From: Cryptomeria japonica
Taxonomy: Eukaryota; Streptophyta; Pinopsida; Cupressales; Cupressaceae
NCBI RefSeq assembly: GCF_030272615.1
Contig: NC_081409.1
Span: forward strand, 647,128,468-647,192,467
Direction of reading: 5' to 3'
Length of the DNA stretch: 64,000 bases
Below are positions 36,378 to 47,153 of the stretch, piece after piece. The notes beneath the pieces were generated by a model that was not told where the DNA came from, made no database searches, and saw only the letters and a list, made by a program, of their open reading frames with translations. Position 1 is the first letter of the stretch; each line of letters starts with the position of its first letter. The position numbers were made by a program, and so were the translations under genes.

Positions 36378-37628
36378 TCGACAGAGCAGAATGTTCCTGC
36401 ATTGGCAAGAAACTCATTCGATAACTAAGGCATTCGCCTTAAGAGGAGGCAAATTGATGAGAAATATTGCATTGCCCCTAGTAGTGGTCTGAAAGTCTAT
36501 TTCAGATCTTTGGAGAAATTAGGTTAAAGGTTAAATGATGAATATTTGTTGGATCTTGGATCTGGTTTGGTTTACTGGTAAGTCACTTTATGAGTTATGA
36601 TTTGGTCATACATCTACAGTTAAGTATTTCAGAATCGTTCATAGTGAATTGTAAGTTTGATCCTAGATGTGATGAAGGGATATTTCTTGGTTATTCTAAT
36701 AAAAACAAAGCATATAGTTGTTATAACAAAAGATAGTAGAGAATTGTGAAGACTGTTAATCAGAACTTATAAATGAGAATTGAAAGTGGAGATGATCATA
36801 ACTAATCCAGTAATGCATGTACCAGAACATAATGTTGACCCAGTTACCCCGACATCATCAGAAAGTTCAACAATAACTGAAGATTAGAGCAGAAAAACAA
36901 AAATTCAGAAGAATCCTAGGTATGTAAGGTTTAATCATTCAGAAGATCAGATAATTGGACAAGAAGAAGATTGGAAAATCAAGAGGTATATTTCATTTCT
37001 TAAATTGAACCAGCATCAGTTATTGAAGCTTGTAAGGATTAATGTTGGATTTAATCTATAGAAGAGGAATTGGAAAACACATGGACTTGGATATTATTGG
37101 AACTAGGCTTGATTGGTTTGCAAAGGATATTCTCAGAAGGAAGGAATTGATTATATTGAATCCTTGCTCCAATAGCTATGATTTTTAGATATTTTCAAGG
37201 TCTTTTTGGTATGGTTTTTGGTTTATGAGGACTTTACACTATGAGTATATTCAGATGTAGATTGGGTAGGTGATGTTGATAACTGAATAGGCTCATTTGG
37301 TGAAGCTTTCTTTCTTGAAAAGAAACTTGTTTCATGGATCCGCAAGAAGCAGTCTTATATTTCTGAAGCTGAGTATGTTGCTACTAACTGTACACTAGTT
37401 TTATGGGTGAAGAAGATTAGGGTAGATTTCAATGAACTAATAGTTATTCACCATGATAACTCTGCTATTGACATATCAAATAGCTCAGTATTTCACTCTA
37501 AGACTAAGCTCATTCCTATCAAGTATAATTATCTAATAGAGAAGAAAATGAAGTCTGATTGGTTTGAGGAATCATTTGAGAATTTGAGAGACAAATTGGT
37601 AGTTTCTGCCTCTCTGGTAGAGACTTGA
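36378..37628 (+). pseudogene. pol: Collapsed pol of element C
   Basis: Only fragments survive. An integrase end piece (GKSLYELWFGH region, then FLGYSNKNKAYS-like sequence in shifting frames) is followed by a short RT remnant near 37080-37200 and an RNase H part (KKLVSWIRKKQSYIS, EAEYVAT, HHDNSAIDISNS, then FENLRDKLVV). Protease, integrase core and the RT catalytic region are deleted, and many stops remain. Confidence 0.75.
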
Positions 37629-38057
37629 GTGATGCTGATTAGTATCGGTATGATATGCATTTATAGATATTCTATTCATTCCAGATTTATGAGTTGGTGC
37701 TACTACTCAGGGGGAGTAGTGAGCTTTGTGGTTCAGAGACTCTATATTTTTCTTAGGTGTTTATGTTATATTTCTGGCATTGATGTCAAAGGGCAAGAGA
37801 TATATATGTGAAAAATAGAGCTTAACAAGATATCAGTCTAAAAGGGAAGATTGTTGGCACAAGGAGGTGAAACAAAATTTCAGATTGGTTGTATCCCATT
37901 GGGGGAGTTTTGGTTCAAGTCTATGGATCATTAATTGGTACAAAGATATTTGGTTTAGAGATTCATTGCTATATCATTTATGGGAGATTGTTGGTTGTCT
38001 TCCATAGGGGGAGACTTGTTTGGCATCTCTTGGCACTTGGATGTTTATAATACCAAT

Positions 38058-39258
38058 TGTTAGGATAATCGGTGAACAACTAAGAGGGGGGGTGAATCAG
38101 TTGTTAACAGATTATGAGAATTAAAGCACTTAAAACCTTTTACCGAAATAACTGATAAAGCATTAAATCATAATTGAAAACCAGAGAATCAATACCATAC
38201 AACCATAACACATAACACCATGATTTGTATGTGGAAAACCTGGTAAGGGGAAAAACCACGGTGAGAAACCCTACCCACAGTCAAATGATACTTTTACAGA
38301 AAGTATATGATTATAATAGGGGCCTGCACATGCCAAAAGACACACTACCTAGAGTGCACTTCTCATCACAATGGAGTGTCATTGACTACATAAGAGGCCA
38401 ACCACCTCCAAATATTTGGATAACAGTCTAGAAAGAATAACTACCTATGATAGCATCAAACATGCCATATTACAGTTTTGGTTAATCTCAATACTGGAGG
38501 TATAAAACCTCTTAAATAAACCCAACTCGATCACCTATGATCGACCAAATCCTCTGCACAAATGATTATTACATTATTCTCTCCTTTCCCATACATCCAT
38601 ACGATCTACAATGAGATCTTACATATATTTATACCAACCTGGGACCTAACCATTAAGGTCGGCTACCCAAATGATAATTCAATAGATCCATTACATAATC
38701 CTAAAATAATATCATTACACATGTCGGCCTAAGGCCAAACAAACATCATCCAATCAATAAAACATCCTAGAAGCGCATCAGAGGATCCACCAACACGTTG
38801 CATGAAAACTGATCCATAACCTAGATAGCACCAGACCTAAATTAGATCCACACACACCAAAGAAATGACACCAAATAGTTGAGGCACAAACACAATCACC
38901 ATCAACATCCTGAATCCTTTCTAGAAGCTACACCAACACCACTTATGTATTACATCAAATATCTTCAATAAAGCTCTATTGGTGAAACCCTTACCGAACC
39001 TATAAAGTAGGCTTACTAGAATATAAGATAGCATCTGATCATTAAGTAAATGCCAACTGACTAAAACATACTTCAAAAGAATATGAAATATCCATACAAA
39101 CTTATTCCATCATCCAGATCATACTGGTGACAATCAACTGATAATCTTCTGAATCCAATCCTTCTACCAGAAGCTGATAAACAACCATAAAAACTAGTGT
39201 TGACGTCAATGATAAAACATCAATGCAACACATAATCAATTCCATCATATGGCCTACA
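38058..39258 (-). repeat. Opposite-strand LTR of the element C family
   Basis: On the minus strand it starts TGTAGGCC right after a polypurine tract (AAAGGGGGAGA, 39260-39270) and ends CCTAACA. It matches the LTR of C in inverted orientation, and its TATA box TATAAATATA is at 38624-38633. Unexpectedly the minus-strand end is followed by ATTGGTA (38051-38057), the first bases of the Copia primer-site context, so it has a polypurine tract on one side and a primer-site start on the other. Confidence 0.85.
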
Positions 39259-39654
39259 ATCTCCCCCTTTGGCATTGATGGCAACACTAGATGTGAAAAA
39301 CATCCAAGTGCCAAGAAATGCCAAACAAATCTCCCCCTATGGAAGATAGCCAACAATCTCCCACAAAATGATATAGCACTGAAGCTCTGAACCAAAATTG
39401 AATCAAAAGACCAAATACCACAAAAATCCCCCTAAGGAGTGAAATCAATCTAAAAAATAAATAGCAGTAGTTTTTCACATATATTCCTCCCCCTTTGAAA
39501 GAAATGCCAAAGATATGACATAGATATCAAACAGAATATGAAAACTCTAAATCTCAAGGTTGACTACTCCCCTTGAGTAGTAGCATTAATTCATCAATCT
39601 GGAGCAAAAGATAGCTCTAATAATGCATATTGGACTGATGCACATCTGCATCAG

Positions 39655-40254
39655 TTAATTTTCTACCCGAGGGGTAGAAACCCTTGATCTATCTCTCAAA
39701 TACTCAAATGATTCTTGAGACAAAGGTTTAGTGAAGATGTTTGCTATTTGTTCTTTAGTGTTCACATATACCAATCCGACTTCTTTTGCTTCCACCTTTT
39801 CCTTCAAAAAGTTATACTTGATTGATATGTGCTTAGTCTTGGAGTGAAATATTGGATTCTTGGATATGTCAATAGCCACAGAGTTATCAAAATGACTAAC
39901 AACTGGATCATTACAATTCACTTGTATATTCTTCAACATTTGCTTCATCCATATAACTTGACTATAATTGGTCGCAGCTGCAACATATTCAACTTCAACA
40001 GTAGATAAAGAAATGCATGACTTCTTCTTGCTGATCCATGAAACCAACTTCTTCCCAAGAAAGAATGCTCCATTGGATGTGCTCTTCCAGTCATCAAAAT
40101 CACCTACCTAATTAACATCTGTATATGCACATAAAGTAAAGTCATCATATTTAGTTGTTCCTTGCAAATACCAGAATATCCTTTTTATTGCAGTTTCATG
40201 ATTTTCTCTTGGATTACTTTGAAATCTTGATACAATACTAAAACCCTCAGGCTA
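39655..40254 (-). pseudogene. pol: Antisense Copia RNase H and RT end (first copy)
   Basis: Minus-strand piece beginning within RT (PEGFSIVSRFQSNPRENHE, then AIKRIFWYLQGTTKYDD) and covering RNase H: LVSWISKKKSCISLSTVE, EVEYVAAATN, HFDNSVAIDISKNP, SKTKHISIKYNFLKEK, TKEQIANIFTKPLS and the normal Copia end SFEYLRDRSRVST. It is contiguous with its own 3' untranslated region and LTR to the left. To the right it breaks off at 40254 against an unrelated spacer. It lacks 21 bp near 40150 present in the other four copies. Confidence 0.85.
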
Positions 40255-40445
40255 AAACAAAAAGGTAATGCAAGTTTAAAACAAGTTTATGGGATCTCAT
40301 CAAGGATTTAGATAAAATTAAAATAAACCCTAAACCCAAAGCCTGAAACACAAGGGAAAAAGAGAAAGATAAGACACAGAAAGCCCACCTATCAACTAAG
40401 GCACAAAATTTCGCTAGGTCATTTCTACTGACCATCAGGAATAAT
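40255..40445. other. 190-bp spacer between antisense and sense pieces, first copy
   Basis: Recurs near 41931, 43610, 45283 and 46960. Not recognisable as Copia. It contains AAACCCTAAACCC, a telo-box-like word, and ends CCATCAGGAACA (GGAATA in this copy) at the point where element A resumes. It may be the terminal part of the element that first split A, or filler from break repair. A minus-strand frame of about 67 codons persists in several copies, but its hydrophobic translation shows no motif. Confidence 0.5.
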
Positions 40446-41355
40446 ATCATTGGATGTTAAGACTAATGTTGATAATGTTTATTATGTTGAAGGCTTAAAG
40501 CATAATCTTTTAAGTGTAGGTCAGATGGTGGATAGAGGATTTCATTTGTACTTCAAGGATGGAAAATTTAAGATCATTAATAAATCTGGATTGGCGATTA
40601 CTTCTGAAACTTAGACTAATGGAAATATCTTTCATTTGAACTCCAGTGAGAAGGCTTGCTTGATTTCTTAGATTGATGTAAGTTATCTATGGCATAAGAG
40701 GATGTGCCATGTTAATTATGATTGCATAGTAAAGATCAGTTCAATACCGGCTGTCACATATTTGCCCAAGATTGTTAAACCTCATAATTTTGTATGTAGA
40801 GAATGTCAAATGGGTAAGCAAGTTAGAACTTATTTCAGAAGTGTACATGATAAATCTAATGAAATTATTGATCTTATTCATAGTGATTTGTGTGGACCGG
40901 CAAGGACTAAAAGTTTTCAAGGTGATAGACATTTTATGTTACTTATTGGTGACTATTCTAGAATGATGTGGGTAGCATTTCTGAAAGAGAAATCTGAAGC
41001 TTTTCCAAAATTAAAAATCTTAGGCAATGGTTGACACTGAGACATGATCGAAGATAAAGCGCTTGAGATCACATCATGGTAGTGAGTTTACATCTAGTGA
41101 GTTCAACAACTTTTGTGAAAGGAATGGTATTAGGAGACAACTTTCTGCACCTAGAACCCCACATCAAAATGGATTGGTCGAAAGAAAGAACAAGATAATT
41201 TTGGATGGTGCAAGGACTATGATGACTGAAGCTAAGTTACTTGACATCTATTATAGAGAGGTTGTCAATTCCACCCTATACACTTTCAACAGAGTACACA
41301 TTAGAGGTGATACCAGTAAGACTCCTTATGAACTATGGTTTGGTCATACTCCTAC
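40446..41355 (+). pseudogene. pol: Integrase piece, array unit 1
   Basis: Starts SLDVKTNVDNVYYVEGLKHN, then the pre-integrase zinc motif (WHKRMCHVN ... CRECQMGK) and the integrase core (HSDLCGP, RSHHGSEF, TPHQNGLVERK). It has stops near 40610 and 40671, and a 2-bp deletion in ATCTTAGGC that ends the first frame at 41034. The second catalytic Asp is His. The second frame (41063-41503) runs past the junction into antisense RNase H. Confidence 0.88.
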
Positions 41356-41930
41356 ATACTCAAATGATTCTCGAGACAAAGGTTTAGTAAAGATGTCTGC
41401 TATTTTTTCTTTAGTGTTCACATATACCAATTTGACTTCTTTTGCTTCCACTTTTTCCTTCAAAAAGTTATACTTGATTGATATGTGCTTAGTCTTGGAG
41501 TGAAATATTGGATTCTTGGATATGTCAATAGCCATAGAGTTATCACAATGATTAACAACTAGATCATTACAATTCACTTGTATATCCTTCAACATCTACT
41601 TCATCCATAGAACTTGAGTACAATTGTTCGTGGCTACAACATATTCAGCTTTAATAGTAGATAAAGAAATGCATGACTGCTTCTTGTTGATCCATGAAAC
41701 CAACTTCTTCCCAAGAAAGAATGCTTCATCGGATGTGCTCTTCCAGTCATCAACATCACCTGCCTAATCAACATCTGTATATGCACATAAAGTAAAGTCA
41801 TCATATTTAGGGTACCATAAACCATATTTAGTTGTTCCTTGCAAATACCAGAATATCCTTTTTATTGCAGTTTCATGATTTTCTCTTGGATTACTTTGAA
41901 ATCTTGATACAATACTGAAACCCTTAGGCT
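41356..41930 (-). pseudogene. pol: Antisense RNase H piece, array unit 2
   Basis: Same region as the first copy, but its C-terminus is cut at SFEY and replaced by VGV from the integrase junction. It contains HCDNSMAIDISKNP and TKEKIADIFTKPLS. It keeps the 21 bp encoding part of GLWYPKYDD that copy 1 lost, and has stops in the ADTD-type region. Confidence 0.85.
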
Positions 41931-42122
41931 AAAACCAAAAGGTAATGCGAGTTTAAAACAAGTTTACAGGATCTCACAAAGGATTTAGATAAAATAAAAA
42001 TAAACCCTAAACCCAAAGCTTGAAACACAAGGGAAAAAGAGAAAGATAAGACACAGAAAGCCCACCTATCAACTAAGGCACAAAATTTCGCTAGGTCATT
42101 TCTACTAACCATCAGGAACAAT

Positions 42123-43034
42123 ATCATTGGATGTTAAGACTAATGTTGATAATGTTTATTATGTTGAAGGCTTAAAGCATAATCTTTTAAGTGTAGGTCA
42201 GATGGTGGATAGAGGATTTCATTTTCACTTCAAGGATGGAAAATTTAAGATCATTAATAAATCTGTATTGGAGATTACTTCCGGAACTCAGACTAATGGA
42301 AATATCTTTCATTTGAACTACAGTGAGAAGGCTTTCTTGATTTCTCAGATTGATGAAAGTTAGCTATGGCATAAGAGGATGTGCCATGTTAATTTTGATT
42401 GCATAGTAAAGATCAGTTCAATACGGGCTGTCAGAGATTTGCCCAAGATTGTTAAACCTCATAATTCTGTATGTAGAGAATGTCAAATGGGTAAGCAAGT
42501 TAGAACATTTTTCAGAAGTGGACATGATAAATCTAATGAAATTATTGATCTTATTCATAGTGATTTGTGTGGACCAGCAAGGACTAAAAGTTTTCAAGGT
42601 GATAGACATTTTATGTTACTTATTGATGATTATTCTAGAATGATGTGGGTAGCATTTCTGAAAGAGAAATCTGAAGCTTTTCCAAAATTAAAAATCTTTA
42701 AGGCTATGGTTGACACTGAGAGAGGATTGAAGATAAAGTGCTTGAGATCACATTATGGTAGTGAGTTTACATCTAGTGAGTTCAACAACTTTTGTGAAAG
42801 GAATGGTATTAGGAGACAACTTTTTGCACCTAGAACCCCACATCAGAACGGATTGGTGGAAAGAAAGAACAAAATAATTTTGGATGTTGCAAGGACTATG
42901 ATGACTGAAGCTAAGTTACTTGATATCTATTGGAGAGAGGTTGTCAATACCACCGCATACACTTTCAACAGAGTACACATTAGAGGTGATACTAGTAAGA
43001 CTCCGTATGAACTATGGTTTGGTCATACTCCTAC
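42123..43034 (+). pseudogene. pol: Integrase piece, array unit 2 (longest core frame)
   Basis: One stop after IDES (42361), then an open frame from 42379 through the whole integrase core: WHKRMCHVN, CRECQMGK, HSDLCGP, IDDYSRM, RSHYGSEF, TPHQNGLVERK, ELWFGHTPT. It continues through the junction for about 48 residues of antisense RNase H and ends at 43182. The second catalytic Asp is replaced by His, so the core cannot be active. Confidence 0.88.
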
Positions 43035-43609
43035 ATACTCAAATGATTCTCGAGACAAAGGTTTAGTGAAGATGTTTGCTATTTGTTCTTTAGTGTTCAC
43101 ATGTACCAATCTGACTTCTTTTTCTTCCACCTTTCCCTTCAAAAAGTTATACTTGATTGATATGTGCTTAGTCTTGGAGTGAAATATTGGATTCTTGGAT
43201 ATGTCTATAGCTGCAAAGTTATCACAATGATTAACAACTAGATCATTACAATTCACTTGTATATCCTTCAACATTTGCTTCATCCATAGAACTTGAGTAC
43301 AATTACTCATGGCTACAACATATTCAGCTTCAACAGTAGATAAATAAATGCATGACTTCTTCTTGTTGATCCATGAAACCAACTTCTTCCCAAGAAAGAA
43401 TGCTCCATCGGATGTGCTCTTCCAATCATCAACATCACCTGCCTAATCAACATCTGTATATGCACATAAAGTAAAGTCATCATATTTAGGGTACCATAAA
43501 CCATATTTAGTTGTTCCTTGCAAATACCGGAATATCCTTTTTATTGCAGTTTCATGATTTTCTCTTGGATTACTTTGAAATCTTGATATAATACTGAAAC
43601 CCTCAGGCT
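43035..43609 (-). pseudogene. pol: Antisense RNase H piece, array unit 3
   Basis: Open from LVSWINKKKSCIYLSTVEA to TKEQIANIFTKPLS and the chimeric end SFEYVGV. The catalytic-site region reads HCDNFAAIDISKNP. A stop lies in the upstream CAYTD region, as in the other copies. Confidence 0.85.
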
Positions 43610-43800
43610 AAAAAAAAAGGTATTGCGAGTTTAAAACAAGTTTATAGGATCTCACCAAGGATTTAGATAAAATAAAAATAAACCCTAAACCCAAAGCCTG
43701 AAACACAAGGGAAAAAGAGAAAGATAAGACACAGAAAGCCCACCTATCAGCTAAGGCACAAAATTTCGCTAGATCATTTCTACTGACAATCAAGAACAAT

Positions 43801-44708
43801 ATCATTGGATGTTAAGACTAATGCTGATAATGTTTATTATGCTAAAGGCTTAAAGAATAATATTTTAAGTGTAGGTCAGATGGTTGATCGAGGATTTCAT
43901 TTGCAATTCAAGGATGGAAAATTTAAGATCATTAATAAATCTGGACTGGAGATTACTTCTAGAACTCAGACTAATGGAAATATCTTTCATTTGAATTCCT
44001 GTGAGAAGGCTTTCTTGATTTCTTGGATTGATTAAAGTTAGCTATGGCATAATAGGATGTGCCATGTTAATTTTGATTGCAGTAAAGATCATTTCAATAC
44101 CAGTTGTGAGAGATTTTCCCAAGATTGTTAAACCTCATAATTCTATATGTAGAGAATGTCAAAAGGGTAAGCAACTTAGAACTTATTTCAGAAGTGTACA
44201 TGATAAATCTAATGAAATTATTGATCTTAATCATAGTGATTTGTGTGGACCAACAAGGACTAAAAGTTTTCAAGGTGATAGACATTTTATGTTACTTATT
44301 GATGACTATTCTAGAATGATGTGGGTAGCATTTTTGAAAGAGAAATCTGAAGCTTTTCCAAAATTAAAAATCTTAGGCTATGGTTGACACTCAGACATGA
44401 TTGAAGATAAAGTGCTTGAGATCACATCATGGTAGTGAGTTTACATCTAGTGAGTTCAACAAATTTTGTGAAAGGAATGGTATTAGGAGACAACTTTCTG
44501 CACCTAGAACCCTACATCAAAATGGATTGGTGGAAAGGAAGAATAGGATAATTTTGGATGGTGCAAGGACTATGATGACTGAAGCTAAGTTACCTGATAT
44601 CTATTTCAGAGAGGTTGTCAATACCACCGTATACACTTTCAATAGAGTACACATTAGAGGTGATACCGATAAGACTCCTTATGAACTATGGTTTGGTCAT
44701 ACTCCTAC
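43801..44708 (+). pseudogene. pol: Integrase piece, array unit 3
   Basis: Carries the same 2-bp deletion (ATCTTAGGC) and the same GAGACATGA-like change as unit 1, ending the first core frame at 44387. It restarts at 44401 with RSHHGSEF and runs to 44856, past the junction. WHNRMCHVN and CRECQKGK are present. A 3-bp deletion near 44081 removes part of DCIVKI. Confidence 0.87.
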
Positions 44709-45282
44709 ATACTCAAATGATTCTCAAGACAAAGGTTTAGTGAAGATGTCTGCTATTTGTTCTTTAGTATTCACATATACCAACCTGACTTCTTTTTCTT
44801 CCATCTTTTCCTTCAAAAAGTTATACTTGATTGAAATGTGTTTAGTCTTGGAGTGAAATATTGGATTCTTGGATATGTCAATAGCCGCAAAGTTATCACA
44901 ATGATCAACAACTGGATCATTACAATTCACTTGTATATCCTTCAACATCTTCTTCATCCATAGAACTTGAGTACAATTGTTTGCGGCTGCAACATATTCA
45001 GCTTCAATAGTAGATAAAGATATGCATGACTCCTTCTTGTTGATCCATGAAACCAACTTCTTCCCAAGAAAGAATGCTCCATTGGATGTGCTCTTCCAGT
45101 CATCAACATCACCTGCCTAATCAGCATCTGTATATGCACATAAAGTAAAGTCATCTTATTTAGGGTACCATAAACCATATTTAGTTGTTCCTTGAAAATA
45201 CTGGAATATCCTTTTTATTGCAGTTTCATGATTTTCTCTTGGATTACTTTGAAATCTTTATACAATAATGAAACCCTCAGGC
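44709..45282 (-). pseudogene. pol: Antisense RNase H piece, array unit 4
   Basis: LVSWINKKESCISLSTIEA, AEYVAAANNCTQ, HCDNFAAIDISKNP, TKEQIADIFTKPLS. Chimeric end at the integrase junction. Upstream part has stops. Confidence 0.85.
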
Positions 45283-45474
45283 TAAAAGAAAAAGGTAATG
45301 TGAGTTTAAAACAAGTTTAGGGGATCTCACTAAGGATCTAGATAAAATAAAAATAAACCCTAAACCCAAAGCTTGAAACACAAGGGAAAAACAGAAAGAT
45401 AAGACACAGAAAGCCCACCTATCAACTAAGGCACAAAATTTCGCTAGTCATTTCTACTGACCATTAGGAACAAT

Positions 45475-46386
45475 ATCATTGGATGTTAAGACTAATGGTG
45501 ATAATGTTTATTATGTTGAAGGCTTAAATCATAATGTTTTAAGTGTAGGTCAGATGGTGGATAGAGGATTTCATTTGCAATTCAAGGATAGAAAATTTAA
45601 GATCATTAATAAATTTGGATTGGAGATTACTTTCAGAACTTAGACTAATGGAAATATCTTTCATTTGAACTCCAGTGAGAAGGCTTCCTTCATTTCTCAG
45701 ATTGATGAAAGTTATCTATGGCATAAGAGGATGTGCCATGTTAATTTTGATTGCATAGTAAAGATCAGTTCAATACGGGCTATCAGAGATTTGCCCAAGA
45801 TTGCTAAACCTCATAATTCTGTATGTAGAGAATGTCAAATGGGTAAGCAAGTTAGAACTTATTTAAGATGTGTACATGATAAATCTAATGAAATTATTGA
45901 TCTTATTCATAGTGATTTGTGTGGACCAGCAAGGACTAAAATTTTTCAAGGTGATAGACATTTTATGTTACTTATTGATGACTATTCTAGAATGATGTGG
46001 GTAGCATTTCTGAAAGAGAAATCTGAAGCTTTTCCAAAATTAAAAATCTTTAAGGCTATGGTTGACACTGAGAGAGGATTGAAGATAAAGTGCTTGAGAT
46101 CACATCATGGTAGTGAGTTTACATCTAGTGAGTTCAACAACTTTTGTGAAAGGAATGGTGTTAGGAGACAAATTTCTGTACCTAGAACCCCACATCAGAA
46201 TGGATTGGTGGAAAGAAATAGTAGAATAATTTTGGATGCTACAAGGACTATGATCACTGAAGCTCAGTTACCTGATATCTATTGGAGAGAGGTTCTCAAT
46301 ACCACTGTATACACTTTCAACAGAGTACACATTAGAGGTGATACCGGTAAGACTCCTTATGAACTATGGTTTGGTCATACTCCTAC
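45475..46386 (+). pseudogene. pol: Integrase piece, array unit 4
   Basis: After a stop near 45642 an open frame runs from 45665 to 46534 (289 codons). It covers pre-integrase, the complete core with HSDLCGP, RSHHGSEF and TPHQNGLVER, ELWFGHTPT, and then about 48 codons of antisense RNase H. The second catalytic Asp is His, as in every copy. Confidence 0.88.
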
Positions 46387-46959
46387 ATACTCAAATGATT
46401 CTCGAGACAAAGGTTTAGTGAAGATGTCTGCTATTTGTTCTTTAGTGTTCACATATACCAATTTGACTTCTTTTGCTTCCACCTTTTCCTTCAAAAAGTT
46501 ATACTTGATTGATATGTGCTTAGACTTGGAGTGAAATATTAGATTCTTGGATATGTCAATAGCCGCAGAGTTATGACAATGATTAACAACTAGATCATTA
46601 CAATTCACTTGTATATCCTTCAATATCTGCTTCAAACATAGAATTTGAGTACAATTGTTCACGGCTGCAACATATTCAGCTTCAATAGTAGATAAAGAAA
46701 TGCATGACTACTTCTTGCTGATCCATGAAACCAACTTCTTCCCAAGAAAGAATGCTCCATCAGATGTGCTCTTCCAGTCATCAACATCACCTGCCTAATC
46801 AACATCTGTATATGCACATAAAGTAAAGTCATCATATTTAGGGAACCATAAACCATATTTAGTTGTTCCTTGCAAATATCAGAATATCCTTTTTTTTGCA
46901 GTTTCATGATTTTCTCTTGGATTACTTTGAAATCTTGATACATTACTGAAACCCTTAGG
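46387..46959 (-). pseudogene. pol: Antisense RNase H piece, array unit 5
   Basis: NNCTQILCLKQILKD, HCHNSAAIDISKNL and TKEQIADIFTKPLS, ending SFEYVGV. The Asp of the DNS motif is His in this copy. An extra stop replaces the start of the KKSC segment. Confidence 0.85.
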
Positions 46960-47153
46960 ATAAAACAAAAAGGTAATGCAAGTTTAAAACAAGTTTACAG
47001 GATCTCACAAAGGATTTAGATAAAATAAAAATAAACCCTAAACCCAAAGCCTGAAACACAAGGGAAAAAGAGAAAGATAAGACACAGAAAGCCCACCTAT
47101 CAGCTAAGGCACAAAATTTCACTAGGTCATTTCTACTGACCATCAGGAACAAT

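Larger units (their letters stand above)
34001..38046 (+). mobile_element. Copia element C, internally deleted, 3' LTR missing
   Basis: Plus-strand LTR, primer site, gag and a much shortened pol, ending in its 3' untranslated region at ACTTGGATGTTT. No plus-strand 3' LTR follows. Instead the sequence joins an LTR of the same family in the opposite orientation (38058-39258). pol is about 1.25 kb where about 3 kb is expected, so protease and most of integrase and RT are gone. Confidence 0.78.

Noticed and set aside
40255-40445. Telomere-like AAACCCTAAACCC in each spacer as an interstitial telomere
   Set aside because: Only two units long; a telo-box or chance is more likely than a telomere scar.
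40247-40450. A 63-67-codon hydrophobic minus-strand frame conserved in the array spacers
   Set aside because: Its persistence follows from the recent tandem duplication. The translation is Phe/Leu/Ser rich without signal, motif or start context beyond an ATG.
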